Assembly: GCA_934378195.1 (NCBI GenBank)
Contig: CAKRPO010000001.1
Span: 62,001 to 126,000, forward strand
Direction of reading: 5' to 3'
DNA length: 64,000 nucleotides
Origin: an uncultured Blautia sp.
GTDB lineage: Bacteria; Bacillota; Clostridia; Lachnospirales; Lachnospiraceae
Part shown: piece by piece, positions 53,703-63,032 of the stretch
Position numbering within the stretch: position 1 is the stretch's first letter
Layout of the letters: the number at the start of each line of letters is the position of its first letter
Position numbers and translations under genes: made by a program
The notes under the pieces: generated by a model
The model's database searches: none
What the model was told of the DNA's origin: nothing
Seen by the model: only the letters and a program-made list of their open reading frames with translations

Positions 53703-53740
53703 AAAATCTCCCCATCTATAATTTGATGGAGAGATTTTTA
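53703..53740 (+). terminator. Terminator after the XRE regulator
   Basis: AAAATCTCCCCATC (53703-53716) pairs with GATGGAGAGATTTT (53725-53738) with one mismatch and is followed by T residues. Confidence 0.75.
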
Positions 53741-53778
53741 TTATTTACTCTTTTCGTTATTTTATGTTATGCATTGTA

Positions 53779-53813
53779 TTGACATATTAATATATTGCAA
53801 ATATACTGTATAT
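53779..53813 (+). promoter_or_regulatory. Promoter and likely operator of the toxin-antitoxin pair
   Basis: A consensus TTGACA (53779-53784), 17 bases, TATACT (53802-53807). The palindrome ATATAC-T-GTATAT (53801-53813) covers the -10, which suits repression by the antitoxin or toxin-antitoxin complex. Confidence 0.6.
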
Positions 53814-53841
53814 ATATTATAAAGAAAGGTGGTGCTTTTAT

Positions 53842-54111
53842 ATGGCAAATATCTCTATCCGTATGGAAGACAGTTTAAAACAACAGGCCGAAGAACTTTT
53901 CTCCGACCTCGGAATGAATCTCACTACCGCTATCACGATTTTTGTAAAGCAGTCTTTACGTGAGCAACGAATTCCTTTTGAAATCACACGTGAAACTTTA
54001 AATCGAGAAACTCTTGCCGCATTACGAGAAGTAGAAAAAATGAAAAAAAATCCTTCTCTTGGCAAATCATATGATGATGTTGATACGATGATGGAGGACT
54101 TACTGAAATGA
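53842..54111 (+). CDS. RelB/DinJ-family antitoxin
   Basis: 89 residues with the N-terminal ribbon-helix-helix fold: MANISIRMEDSLKQQAEELF strand and helix, then LGMNLTTAITIFVKQSL. The C-terminal half, which should wrap the toxin, ends in YDDVDTMMEDLLK. GGTGGTG lies upstream. Overlaps the toxin by 4 bases (ATGA), the standard antitoxin-first order. Confidence 0.92.
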   Translation: MANISIRMEDSLKQQAEELFSDLGMNLTTAITIFVKQSLREQRIPFEITRETLNRETLAALREVEKMKKNPSLGKSYDDVDTMMEDLLK

Positions 54112-54389
54112 AATACACAATTAAACCAACCTCCAAATTCCAGAAAGATTTAAAACGTATCCAGAAAAGAGGCTATGATCTATCTCTTCTATCTGATATC
54201 ATCAAAAAATTATCTAACGGTGAATCCCTTCCACTAAAGTACCGAGATCACAACCTCATCGGCAACTTTGGTGGATGTCGAGAATGTCATATTACTCCAG
54301 ATTGGCTTCTCATCTACGAAATCTATGAAAAAGAACTTTATCTCTATCTCACCAGAACTGGTTCCCACAGTGATCTCTTCTCCAAATAA
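54108..54389 (+). CDS. YafQ-type RelE-superfamily toxin
   Basis: 93 residues, a ribosome-dependent mRNA endonuclease. Residues matching the E. coli YafQ active site are present: DHNL (His near 50), CHITPDW (His and Asp near 63-67) and TGSHSDLF (His near 87, Phe near 91). All are kept, so the toxin should be active. Expression is controlled with the antitoxin. Confidence 0.92.
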   Translation: MKYTIKPTSKFQKDLKRIQKRGYDLSLLSDIIKKLSNGESLPLKYRDHNLIGNFGGCRECHITPDWLLIYEIYEKELYLYLTRTGSHSDLFSK

Positions 54390-54421
54390 AATCCCCTGTT
54401 ATTTTATTCCATGATTCACGC

Positions 54422-54466
54422 AAAAAAGGCAAGGTATACGCCTCTTATGCATACCTTGCCTTTTTA
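54422..54466. terminator. Bidirectional terminator between YafQ and the giant activase
   Basis: AAAAAGGCAAGGTAT (54423-54437) pairs perfectly with ATACCTTGCCTTTTT (54451-54465), with T-runs both ways. Confidence 0.88.
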
Positions 54467-54480
54467 TACATTTTTCATCC

Positions 54481-54580
54481 CCAACATCTGTCCCCACACC
54501 AAAGCCGCGTGGCCAAGAAGGGGGAGTCCGAGGGGGAACTTCGGCCTTCGCAGACTGTGAGATACTTCCCCCTCGGGGTT
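54481..54580. repeat. GC-rich palindromic element of unknown type
   Basis: Within AT-rich DNA this 100-base block is strongly GC-rich. CCGAGGGGGAA (54528-54538) pairs perfectly with TTCCCCCTCGG (54566-54576); the loop holds further short complements (CTTCGG, GGCCTTCG). AAAGCCGCGTGGCCAAGAAGGGGG lies beside it (over 54501-54524). TTTT follows on the plus strand. It could be a dispersed repeat or a structured RNA; only one copy is in the window. Confidence 0.5.
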
Positions 54581-54654
54581 TTCATATTTCCCAAATATCA
54601 AAAAACAAAAATTTAACCCCAAAAAGTTCTATGCTTTTTCAAAAGCATGGGCTA

Positions 54655-57600
54655 TCAGGGCAGTTCCCTGTTGAGATTCTTCTGTGCTGTAGACAGCATC
54701 AGTTTAATACGATTCAACTGGTTAACCTCACTGGCACCCGGGTCATAGTCAATTGCGACAATATTTGCCTCCGGATGTTCCCTGCGGATTGCCTTGATAA
54801 CACCTTTACCAACAATATGGTTCGGCAGGCATGCGAACGGCTGAATACAAACGATATTCGGCACACCACCATGAATCAGCTCCATCATCTCACCGGTCAG
54901 GAACCATCCCTCACCGGTCTGATTACCAGAAGATACGATTGGTTCTGCCATCTTCGCCAGATCTGCAATATTGGCAGACGGTGTAAAATGACGACTCTGT
55001 GCAAGCGCTTCATTTGCAGTTCCACGAAGCCATTCAATTGCTTTGATTCCCCAGTTTGCAATCGTTGCTTTATTCTTCTTAAATCCAAGGAACTCACTCT
55101 TAAAGTTCTGGTTATAGAAGCAGTAATTGATAAAATCGATCAGATCCGGGCAGACAGCCTCTGCTCCCTCTGCTTCCAGAAGTTCAGCCAGGTGGTTGTT
55201 AGCTGCCGGAAGGAACTTGACAAGAATCTCTCCAACGATACCAACACGCGGTTTCTTTTCATCGCTGATCGGGATCAGGTCAAATTCATGCACCATCTCA
55301 CGGCACATCTTCTTAAACTGTCCATGGCTGACACTACTGCCTTCCAGGAATGAAATCACTCTCTGTTCCCAGATCTTATGTTTACGATTGACGATTCCCG
55401 GTTCCAGTTCATATGGACGCATACGGTATACGCACTTCATCAGGATATCTCCAAACACCGCACCATAGCAGATACGTTTGATCAGTGGCAGTGTCAGTTT
55501 GAATCCCGGGTTACTTTCCAGTCCGCTTAAGTTAATGGAAATAACCGGAACCTGCTCCATACCAGCTTTTTTAAGAGCACGTCTGATAAATGCAATGTAG
55601 TTTGATGCTCGGCATCCACCACCAGTCTGTGACATGATCACAGCCGTCTTATCCAGATCATATTTGCCCGAAAGAAGTGCATCCATAACCTGACCTACTA
55701 CCATCAAAGACGGATAGCATGCATCATTGTTTACATATTTCAGTCCCACGTCAACTGCATGCTTATTATCATTCGGAAGAACTTCCAGATGATATCCGCA
55801 GGTATTAAATGCAGCCTGCAGAATTCCAAAGTGGAACGGAGACATCTGTGGGCACAGGATTGTATAATCCTTACGCATCTGTTTCGTGAATACCACTTTT
55901 TCAATTGCAGAAGATTTGATTTCACGTGTCTTATGCTGTGCCTCTTTTGCACGAAGTGCAGCAATCAGAGAACGAATACGAATACGAGCTGCACCAAGAT
56001 TATTTACCTCATCAATTTTCAGACAGGTATAAATCTTGCCACTGCCATCCAGAATCTCATAAACTTCATCCGTTGTAACTGCATCCAGACCGCATCCAAA
56101 AGAATTCAGCTGGATCAGATCCAGATTATCCTGCGTCTTGACAAAATTTGCAGCTGCATACAGACGTGAATGATACATCCACTGGTCATTGACACGAATC
56201 GGTCTCTCTACCTTTGCAAGATGAGACACAGAGTCTTCTGTTAATACTGCAATTCCATAGCTATTGATCAGATCCGGAATACCATGATGGATCTCCGGAT
56301 CAATGTGATACGGACGACCGGCAAGAACAATTCCTCTTCTGCCTGTTTCTTTGAGATACTGAAGGGTTTCTTCTCCCTTTTTCTGCACGTCCCTGCGCGC
56401 CTGTGCAAGTTCTTCCCATGCTGCATGTGCTGCCACTTTGACCTCTTCTGCCGGAAGATCTTTAAACACTTCAACCAAACGATCCGTCAAAATCGCTTCA
56501 GTCGTGAATGCCATAAACGGATTCATGAATTTAATACTTGGATCCTTCAGCTCATCCACATTATTCTTGATGTTTTCAGCATAAGAAGTAACGATCGGAC
56601 AGTTATAATGGTTGACTGCATCCTGGAATTCATTGCGCTCATACGGAATACAAGGGTAGAAAATGAATTTTACACCTTTTTTGATCAGCCAGCTTACGTG
56701 ACCGTGTGCCAGCTTCGCCGGATAACACTCAGACTCACTCGGAATGGATTCAATACCAAGCTCGTAAATCTTTCTGGTAGAAGTCGGAGAAAGTACGACT
56801 TCGTATTTCAGTTTCGTAAAGAATGTATACCAGAACGGATAATTCTCGAACATATTCAGAACACGCGGAATACCAACCTGTCCTCTGATTGCCTGATCCG
56901 GGCTTAACGGCTCATAGGAAAACAGTCTCTTATATTTATATTCATAAAGGTTCGGAACATGATCCTTATTCTTCTCTTTGCCAATTCCACGCTCGCAGCG
57001 ATTACCGCTGACAAACTGACGTCCCCCGGTAAATTTATTGATCGTCAGACGACAGTTATTCGTACAACCACGGCAGTTTGCCATAGATGTTGTATATTTC
57101 AGCTCATTGATCTTATCAATGGAAAGCATCGTTGTCTCTTTGCCCTCTTCATAGCGCTCACGGGCGATCAGTGCCGCACCGAATGCACCCATGATACCGG
57201 CAATATCCGGACGGATTGCTTCACAGTTGGCAATACGTTCAAAGCTTCGAAGGACTGCATCGTTATAGAACGTACCTCCCTGCACAACGATATGCTTTCC
57301 AAGTTCTGTAGCATCGGAAACTTTGATAACTTTATAAAGGGCATTCTTGATAACCGAATATGCAAGACCTGCAGAGATATCAGATACCTCTGCGCCTTCC
57401 TTCTGCGCCTGTTTTACTTTGGAATTCATAAATACCGTACAACGTGTTCCAAGGTCAATCGGATGTTTCGCATAAAGAGCTGCTTTGGCAAAATCCTGTA
57501 CGCTGTAATTCAGAGATTTGGCAAATGTCTCAATAAAGGAACCGCAACCAGAGGAGCATGCTTCATTCAGCTGTACACTGTCTACGGTCTGGTTCTTGAT

Positions 57601-58887
57601 CTTGATACACTTCATATCCTGGCCGCCAATATCCAGGATACAGTCTACTTCCGGATCAAAAAAAGCTGCTGCATAATAGTGAGAAACCGTCTCAACCTCT
57701 CCCTCATCCAGAAGAAGAGCCGCTTTGATCAGAGCCTCGCCGTAACCGGTAGAACATGCATATGCAATTCTGGCATCCTCCGGAAGTTTGGAATAAATTT
57801 CCTGAATAGAACGGATTGCTGTCTTAAGTGGACTTCCGTTATTATTACTGTAGAAGGAATACAGAAGACTTCCGTCCTCACCTACCAGTGCTGTCTTGGT
57901 CGTTGTAGAACCTGCATCGATACCAAGATAGCAGTTACCTTTATAAGAAGCCAGATTCCCTGTGGCAACCTTGTAGGAAGACTGACGTCTGTTGAACTCT
58001 TCATAGTCTTCTTCTGTTGCAAACAGAGGCTCCATACGCTCTACTTCAAAATCCATCTTAATGGAATGACGAAGTCTGTCTTTCAGATCTGTCAGAGAAA
58101 CTGTAACATCTTCTTTTGCATTCAGCGCAGAACCGATTGCAGCAAAAAGATGAGAATTATCTGGAACGATCGTATGCTCATCATCCAGTTTCAATGTACG
58201 GATAAATGCTTTCTTTAATTCAGACAGAAAATGTAACGGTCCGCCAAGAAAGGCTACATGACCGCGGATTGGCTTACCACAGGCCAGTCCGGAAATCGTC
58301 TGGTTGACAACTGCCTGAAAAATAGATGCAGACAAATCTTCCTTCGTTGCTCCCTCATTGATCAGCGGCTGAATATCTGTCTTTGCAAACACGCCGCAAC
58401 GTGCAGCGATCGGATAAAGAGCTTTGTAATTCTTGGCATATTCATTCAGACCAGGTGCATCTGTCTGAAGCAGGGACGCCATCTGGTCAATAAAAGAACC
58501 TGTACCACCTGCACAGATACCATTCATTCGCTGCTCAATGTTGCCGCCTTCAAAATAAATGATTTTGGCATCCTCGCCGCCAAGCTCAATTGCAACATCT
58601 GTCTGCGGAGCCATTTTCTGAAGAGATGTAGATACCGCAATAACCTCCTGAACAAACGGAATTTCCAAATGATTGGCAAGTGTCAGTCCACCGGAACCTG
58701 TAATCACCGGGCTCAACTGCATCTCTCCAAGCTGAGCCTGTGCTTTTTCCAGAAGATCTGCCAGCGTCTCCTGAATATTTGCAAAATGGCGCTCGTAATC
58801 TGCAAACAAAAGCTTTTCATTTTCATCAAGAATCGCGATCTTTACTGTAGTAGATCCGATGTCAATTCCCAATGTGTATGTATTCAA
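54655..58887 (-). CDS. Giant 2-hydroxyacyl-CoA dehydratase activase-related protein (BcrAD/BadFG x2 + DUF2229)
   Basis: 1410 residues. Two ASKHA ATPase domains lie in tandem: the first (1-270) starts [11 protein letters not shown] and has the cluster Cys motifs CAGGTGSF and ARCGVF; the second (about 318-580) starts [11 protein letters not shown] with ACSSGCGSF and TRCTVF. A Cys-rich linker ([11 protein letters not shown] near 605) leads to DUF2229 (about 660-890, [14 protein letters not shown]) and a C-terminal region resembling 2-hydroxyglutaryl-CoA dehydratase subunits (about 980-1390, GGGCRASNY). Activases send an ATP-driven electron to a partner dehydratase. Here activator and possible acceptor are on one chain; no hgdA/hgdB adjoins. 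The substrate is unknown. Confidence 0.88.
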   Translation of the reverse strand: MNTYTLGIDIGSTTVKIAILDENEKLLFADYERHFANIQETLADLLEKAQAQLGEMQLSPVITGSGGLTLANHLEIPFVQEVIAVSTSLQKMAPQTDVAIELGGEDAKIIYFEGGNIEQRMNGICAGGTGSFIDQMASLLQTDAPGLNEYAKNYKALYPIAARCGVFAKTDIQPLINEGATKEDLSASIFQAVVNQTISGLACGKPIRGHVAFLGGPLHFLSELKKAFIRTLKLDDEHTIVPDNSHLFAAIGSALNAKEDVTVSLTDLKDRLRHSIKMDFEVERMEPLFATEEDYEEFNRRQSSYKVATGNLASYKGNCYLGIDAGSTTTKTALVGEDGSLLYSFYSNNNGSPLKTAIRSIQEIYSKLPEDARIAYACSTGYGEALIKAALLLDEGEVETVSHYYAAAFFDPEVDCILDIGGQDMKCIKIKNQTVDSVQLNEACSSGCGSFIETFAKSLNYSVQDFAKAALYAKHPIDLGTRCTVFMNSKVKQAQKEGAEVSDISAGLAYSVIKNALYKVIKVSDATELGKHIVVQGGTFYNDAVLRSFERIANCEAIRPDIAGIMGAFGAALIARERYEEGKETTMLSIDKINELKYTTSMANCRGCTNNCRLTINKFTGGRQFVSGNRCERGIGKEKNKDHVPNLYEYKYKRLFSYEPLSPDQAIRGQVGIPRVLNMFENYPFWYTFFTKLKYEVVLSPTSTRKIYELGIESIPSESECYPAKLAHGHVSWLIKKGVKFIFYPCIPYERNEFQDAVNHYNCPIVTSYAENIKNNVDELKDPSIKFMNPFMAFTTEAILTDRLVEVFKDLPAEEVKVAAHAAWEELAQARRDVQKKGEETLQYLKETGRRGIVLAGRPYHIDPEIHHGIPDLINSYGIAVLTEDSVSHLAKVERPIRVNDQWMYHSRLYAAANFVKTQDNLDLIQLNSFGCGLDAVTTDEVYEILDGSGKIYTCLKIDEVNNLGAARIRIRSLIAALRAKEAQHKTREIKSSAIEKVVFTKQMRKDYTILCPQMSPFHFGILQAAFNTCGYHLEVLPNDNKHAVDVGLKYVNNDACYPSLMVVGQVMDALLSGKYDLDKTAVIMSQTGGGCRASNYIAFIRRALKKAGMEQVPVISINLSGLESNPGFKLTLPLIKRICYGAVFGDILMKCVYRMRPYELEPGIVNRKHKIWEQRVISFLEGSSVSHGQFKKMCREMVHEFDLIPISDEKKPRVGIVGEILVKFLPAANNHLAELLEAEGAEAVCPDLIDFINYCFYNQNFKSEFLGFKKNKATIANWGIKAIEWLRGTANEALAQSRHFTPSANIADLAKMAEPIVSSGNQTGEGWFLTGEMMELIHGGVPNIVCIQPFACLPNHIVGKGVIKAIRREHPEANIVAIDYDPGASEVNQLNRIKLMLSTAQKNLNRELP

Positions 58888-58983
58888 TAAATCGACCTCC
58901 TCGTAAAAACTGTATATCTACAGATATAAATATAACGTGTTCTTTCTTATTAAAAGTATTTCTCAAGAATCGAATTCCGTAAC

Positions 58984-59012
58984 ATTATACGACAAAGTTT
59001 TACAAATGACAA
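58984..59012 (-). promoter_or_regulatory. Promoter of the giant activase
   Basis: TTGTCA (59007-59012), 17 bases, TATAAT (58984-58989) on the minus strand, close to full consensus. The leader is about 90 bases; GAGG sits just ahead of the start codon. Confidence 0.65.
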
Positions 59013-59085
59013 TGCACAACTTCCACAATTTGTGGTGTATCTTCTCCCATGAATTGCTTTGACTGTCAAATTTTTTATCTGTAGA

Positions 59086-59122
59086 GAAAAAAAAGATATC
59101 TGCTGGATTTCAACAGATATCT
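59086..59122 (-). terminator. Terminator of the hisH-hisF-ung-flippase operon
   Basis: AGATATCTG (59094-59102) pairs with CAGATATCT (59114-59122) and extends inward (CTG/CAA side). On the minus strand it is followed by TTTTTTTT. Confidence 0.85.
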
Positions 59123-59131
59123 CATATTTTC

Positions 59132-59167
59132 AATTCAAGAATGCCTCTGCATTCTTGCTGCGAGATG
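59132..59167. repeat. 36-base dispersed repeat, copy 2 (hairpin)
   Basis: Identical to 4453-4488. Here the shared GAGATG tail can pair with CATCTC just downstream (59162-59178 region), so the second hairpin is formed differently from copy 1. It lies between the flippase stop codon and its terminator, in the 3' untranslated region. Confidence 0.75.
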
Positions 59168-59222
59168 GGAGTCATCTCACATCTGATATTATCTTTTACG
59201 CTGGAATCGTGTTCCTGTCTGA

Positions 59223-60839
59223 TCATCTTCGAACCTTCTGTGCGATCCGTACAAGGTACGCACCACCTGGTATTCTGGAGAGTCGCTCAGATGCAGTCTT
59301 ATCCACCAGAATATAAACCAGGAAATATGCTGCCGCAGCCAGAATGATTGACACACCAAGGCAGATAATGTTGGATGGCAGAACAGCATGCAGTCCATAA
59401 TAAACGCCTGCTGCCACAAGTCCCATCACTGCTGATGCGATCAACGGGCTTACATAGGCAGCCTTCCACGGATTCTTATAATCCAGATATTTTTTCATAA
59501 AGAAATCATTCATCACGCATACAACGACCGCATATACGATCATTGCAACCAGCAACGCATAAATGCCAAGGTTTGTAAACATCAGAAGTGCAACAACTAC
59601 CACTACATCGACGATCAGTGCCACTGCTGCCGTAATCATCGGAATCCTCGGTTTGCCGATTCCCTGCAGTACACCATTGGAAATATTGGACATGCCATTC
59701 AAAAGAATGGTAAAAGAACCAAGCATCAGAAGTTTGCTAGCCACGCCATTGGTGCCGCCAAAAAGCAAGGACACGATTGGCTGCGCAAGTACTGCAAGCC
59801 CAACAGCACACGGAATAGAAATAAACATTGAGAGCTGTACTGTCTGATCTACTCTTTTTCTTGTTTCATCAATATCACCTGTCGCATACAGTGCAGAAAC
59901 TTCCGGAATCATGGAAGTCGGTGCCGCACTGGAAAGTGTCAGTGGTATATTGATAATACTCATGAAATAGGTTGCATACTCTGCGTACAACATGCTGATG
60001 GTATCTGCATCTACGCCATGTTTACCCATGATCTCCGAATACAGAACTCCATTCAGATAACCATTTATATTATAAATAAAAGAACTCAGGATGATTGGCG
60101 AAACGATCAGGATGATCAGTTTCAGGATTTCTCTATAAGACTCCTCTTCATGATAATGGTCATGTGCTACTCTTTTCTTAATGGCATTTCTGTTAACACC
60201 GTAGACAAGAAGCATAAACAAAAGCGCTGTCACAACACCTGCTGTCGTACCTACGGTAGAACCGGCTGCTCCCCATTTGGCAACACTTCCGTTGCTGCCA
60301 TCTGCAAAGTATTTGATAAACATCCATGCTGCGATCAGGCTGACAGCTGCATTAAAGATCTGTTCAAGAATCTGTGAGATTGAGGTCGGCATCATATTAC
60401 GGTATGCCTGAAAATATCCTCTGTATACGCCCAGAATTCCGGAAAGAAAAATGGTCGGTGACAGAATCTGAAGAGCCAATATTGCATTTGGCTGGTTACT
60501 CGGGATAATAAATCTTGCCCCAAACAAACACACCAGGGCTACGATCCCGCCTACAATTGCAGCATAAATCAGAGATCCGTGAAAAATTTTCTGGGCATTT
60601 TTGTAATCTTTTAAAGCTATTCGTTCTGAAATCAGTTTGGAAACTGCCTGCGGAATACTGAAGGATGCAATCATCAGAAGAATCATATAGGCATTCTGGG
60701 CAAGGCTGATATAGCCCATTCCCATGTTACCTACAATTGAAGAAAGCGGGCTCTTATAGAGAAGACCAATGACTTTGGAAATCATTGCCGCGATCATCAA
60801 AAAGGATGCGTTTTTCACTAAGTTATTCTTCTGGTTCAT
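59223..60839 (-). CDS. Polysaccharide/lipid flippase of the SpoVB/MurJ type
   Basis: 538 residues with about 14 membrane segments. The N terminus NLVKNASFLMIAAMISKVIG and the early PQAVSKLISERIA are typical of the SpoVB/Amj/MurJ-like branch of the MOP exporter superfamily in Firmicutes. Such proteins flip lipid-linked cell-wall precursors or glycans. AAGGAG lies in the last codons of ung and the gap is 2 bases. Substrate (lipid II or another glycan) cannot be told from sequence. Confidence 0.87.
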   Translation of the reverse strand: MNQKNNLVKNASFLMIAAMISKVIGLLYKSPLSSIVGNMGMGYISLAQNAYMILLMIASFSIPQAVSKLISERIALKDYKNAQKIFHGSLIYAAIVGGIVALVCLFGARFIIPSNQPNAILALQILSPTIFLSGILGVYRGYFQAYRNMMPTSISQILEQIFNAAVSLIAAWMFIKYFADGSNGSVAKWGAAGSTVGTTAGVVTALLFMLLVYGVNRNAIKKRVAHDHYHEEESYREILKLIILIVSPIILSSFIYNINGYLNGVLYSEIMGKHGVDADTISMLYAEYATYFMSIINIPLTLSSAAPTSMIPEVSALYATGDIDETRKRVDQTVQLSMFISIPCAVGLAVLAQPIVSLLFGGTNGVASKLLMLGSFTILLNGMSNISNGVLQGIGKPRIPMITAAVALIVDVVVVVALLMFTNLGIYALLVAMIVYAVVVCVMNDFFMKKYLDYKNPWKAAYVSPLIASAVMGLVAAGVYYGLHAVLPSNIICLGVSIILAAAAYFLVYILVDKTASERLSRIPGGAYLVRIAQKVRR

Positions 60840-60841
60840 GT

Positions 60842-61537
60842 TTACTCCTTAATTTCCTGTTGTTCTTTATTTTCAATCTGCCAGTCGATTGGCTCCAGAC
60901 CATTCTGAATCAGAAATTCATTTGTTTTGCTGAAATGTCTGCATCCGAAAAAGCCCCTGTACGCAGAAAGCGGGCTTGGATGTGGTGCTTCCAGAATCAG
61001 ATGCTTCGGATTATTCAACATAGATTTCTTCATCTGCGCCGGACGTCCCCAAAGCAAAAATACAATCGGCCGATCCTGTTCATTCAGGATACGGATTGCT
61101 GCATCGGTAAACTGTTCCCAGCCAATACCTCTGTGAGAATTTGCCTGATGGGCACGTACAGTCAGAACTGTATTGAGCATCAACACACCCTGTCTGGCCC
61201 ATTTTTCCAGATAACCATTATCCGGAATATAGCAGCCCAGATCATCATGTAGTTCCTGATAGATGTTGACCAGTGACGGCGGAATCTCTACATCGTTCTT
61301 TACAGAAAAGCACAGGCCGTGCGCCTGTCCGTCATTATGATACGGGTCCTGGCCAAGAATCACAACCTTAACCTGACTTAACGGTGTAAAATGGAATGCA
61401 TTAAACATATCATCCGCAGGCGGGAAAATCTTGTGTGTCTGATATTCCTGCATGACTGTTTTATATAGTTTCGTGTAATATGGCTGATGAAATTCACCCT
61501 TCAGTGCTTCCAGCCACTCTCCTGATAAAGGAGCCAT
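60842..61537 (-). CDS. ung: Uracil-DNA glycosylase
   Basis: 231 residues, family 1. It removes uracil from DNA. The catalytic loop GQDPYHNDGQAHG (near residue 62, with the water-activating Asp) and the DNA-intercalating loop HPSPLSAYRGFFG (near 185, with the catalytic His) are intact. GAAAGG precedes the ATG. It lies 14 bases after hisF. Confidence 0.97.
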   Translation of the reverse strand: MAPLSGEWLEALKGEFHQPYYTKLYKTVMQEYQTHKIFPPADDMFNAFHFTPLSQVKVVILGQDPYHNDGQAHGLCFSVKNDVEIPPSLVNIYQELHDDLGCYIPDNGYLEKWARQGVLMLNTVLTVRAHQANSHRGIGWEQFTDAAIRILNEQDRPIVFLLWGRPAQMKKSMLNNPKHLILEAPHPSPLSAYRGFFGCRHFSKTNEFLIQNGLEPIDWQIENKEQQEIKE

Positions 61538-61551
61538 GTTCCTTTCACCTC

Positions 61552-62310
61552 TTATCTTCTTACGGAGATTCCTTTTTCTGCCAGATAATCCTTTACCTCG
61601 CTGATCTCCAGTTCTTTGTAATGAAATAATGACGCTGCAAGCGCCGCATCTGCTCCGCCCTCTGTCAGTGCATCATAGAAATGTTCCAGTGTGCCAGCTC
61701 CGCCAGATGCAATGACCGGAATACTGACTGCATCTGCGATTGCGCGGGTCAGCTCAATATCATATCCGGCTTTCGTTCCATCACAGTCCATACTGGTAAG
61801 AAGGATCTCACCTGCTCCAAGAGCTTCAGCCTTCTTTGCCCATTCAATCGCATCCAGACCGGTATCCAGGCGTCCACCATGCTTGTATATATTCCAACCG
61901 CCGTCTGGTCTTCTCTTGGCATCAATGGCAAGTACCACACACTGGCTGCCAAATTTGTCAGCCGCCTCACGAATCAGCTCCGGACGATCAATCGCTGCCG
62001 AATTAACCGAGATCTTGTCTGCTCCTTCACGAAGAAGTTTCTTAAAATCTTCCACGGTACGAATCCCACCACCTACGGTAAACGGGATAAATACACAGGC
62101 TGCAACCTTACGCACCATATCAACAACGGTATCACGTTCTTCACAGGATGCTGTGATATCCAGAAAGACAAGCTCATCAGCGCCTGCAGCATCATACGCC
62201 TTTGCAATCTCAACCGGATCACCTGCATCCTTGAGATCCACAAAATTTACGCCCTTTACCACACGTCCATTATTGACATCCAGGCAGGGAATGATTCTCT
62301 TTGTAAACAT
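61552..62310 (-). CDS. hisF: Imidazole glycerol phosphate synthase subunit HisF
   Basis: 252 residues from ATG 62308-62310, preceded by AAGGAGGGG. A TIM barrel that closes the imidazole ring; catalytic Asp residues are in [14 protein letters not shown] (near residue 11) and VLAIDAKR (near 130). It begins one base after the hisH stop, as expected for the two subunits of one complex. Other his genes are not in the window. Confidence 0.96.
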   Translation of the reverse strand: MFTKRIIPCLDVNNGRVVKGVNFVDLKDAGDPVEIAKAYDAAGADELVFLDITASCEERDTVVDMVRKVAACVFIPFTVGGGIRTVEDFKKLLREGADKISVNSAAIDRPELIREAADKFGSQCVVLAIDAKRRPDGGWNIYKHGGRLDTGLDAIEWAKKAEALGAGEILLTSMDCDGTKAGYDIELTRAIADAVSIPVIASGGAGTLEHFYDALTEGGADAALAASLFHYKELEISEVKDYLAEKGISVRR

Positions 62311-62311
62311 C

Positions 62312-62932
62312 TCAGTTCCCCTCCTTTTCAAGTCTCGCAAAATTTTCCAGAATCTTAAGTCCATATCTGCTGCTCTTCTCCGGATGAAACTGGCAGGCAA
62401 ATACATTTTCCTTTTCTACAGAAGCATGGATCGTTGTACCGTAATCAGTCACTGCTTTTACAATCTCCGGCTCTTCTGCCTGCAGATAATAAGAATGTAC
62501 AAAATATACATATGTATCTTCCGGAACGTCTCGGAACAGTCTGCCATCATTCTGAAGATGCAAAGAATTCCATCCCATATGCGGAATCTTCAATCCTGCT
62601 GCGGGTGGGATTCTCAAAATCTTACCTTTCAGAACACCAAGACCCTCTACATTCGGGCTTTCCTCGCTGCTTTCAAAAAGAAGCTGCAGTCCCAGGCAGA
62701 TTCCAAGAAACGGTGTATTATTTTTCACCATATCTTTAATTACCGGAACCAGGTGATATCTGTGCAGATTTTCCATTGCCTGACCAAAGCTCCCAACGCC
62801 CGGAAGAATGACTTTATCTGCTTTCAAAAGCACCTCCGGGTCTCTGGAAACAGCAGTCTCCTCACCGAGGTATGCAAGTGCCTTTTCTACGCTGCGGATA
62901 TTACCGGCATCATAGTCAATAATTCCTATCAT
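62312..62932 (-). CDS. hisH: Imidazole glycerol phosphate synthase glutaminase subunit HisH
   Basis: 206 residues from ATG 62930-62932, with GAGAG upstream. A class I glutamine amidotransferase that supplies ammonia to HisF. The catalytic Cys is in [11 protein letters not shown] (near residue 81) and the His-Glu pair in [10 protein letters not shown] (near 186). It is the first gene of hisH-hisF-ung-flippase. Confidence 0.96.
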   Translation of the reverse strand: MIGIIDYDAGNIRSVEKALAYLGEETAVSRDPEVLLKADKVILPGVGSFGQAMENLHRYHLVPVIKDMVKNNTPFLGICLGLQLLFESSEESPNVEGLGVLKGKILRIPPAAGLKIPHMGWNSLHLQNDGRLFRDVPEDTYVYFVHSYYLQAEEPEIVKAVTDYGTTIHASVEKENVFACQFHPEKSSRYGLKILENFARLEKEGN

Positions 62933-62968
62933 TTGTCTCTCACATCCTGTCTTTATTGATATTATTTT

Positions 62969-62996
62969 AGTATAACCCAAAAAAAGACAGATGCAA
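62969..62996 (-). promoter_or_regulatory. Candidate promoter of the hisH operon
   Basis: TTGCAT (62991-62996), 16 bases, TATACT (62969-62974) on the minus strand. The -35 and spacer overlap the upstream terminator stem. Confidence 0.45.
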
Positions 62997-63024
62997 AGCT
63001 ATTTCTTAACATCTGTCTTTTTTT
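62979..63024. terminator. Terminator of the histidine kinase gene
   Basis: AAAAAAAGACAGATG (62979-62993) pairs perfectly with CATCTGTCTTTTTTT (63010-63024). Confidence 0.9.
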
Positions 63025-63032
63025 GTACTGTT

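Larger units (their letters stand above)
58888..59222. other. 335-base intergenic region
   Basis: It holds, from right to left on the minus strand, the second copy of the 36-base repeat, the flippase-operon terminator and the activase promoter, all listed separately. No small gene was seen. Confidence 0.7.

Noticed and set aside
56959..58218. Open frame of 419 codons on the plus strand
   Set aside because: Antisense to the giant activase, with composition typical of a shadow frame.
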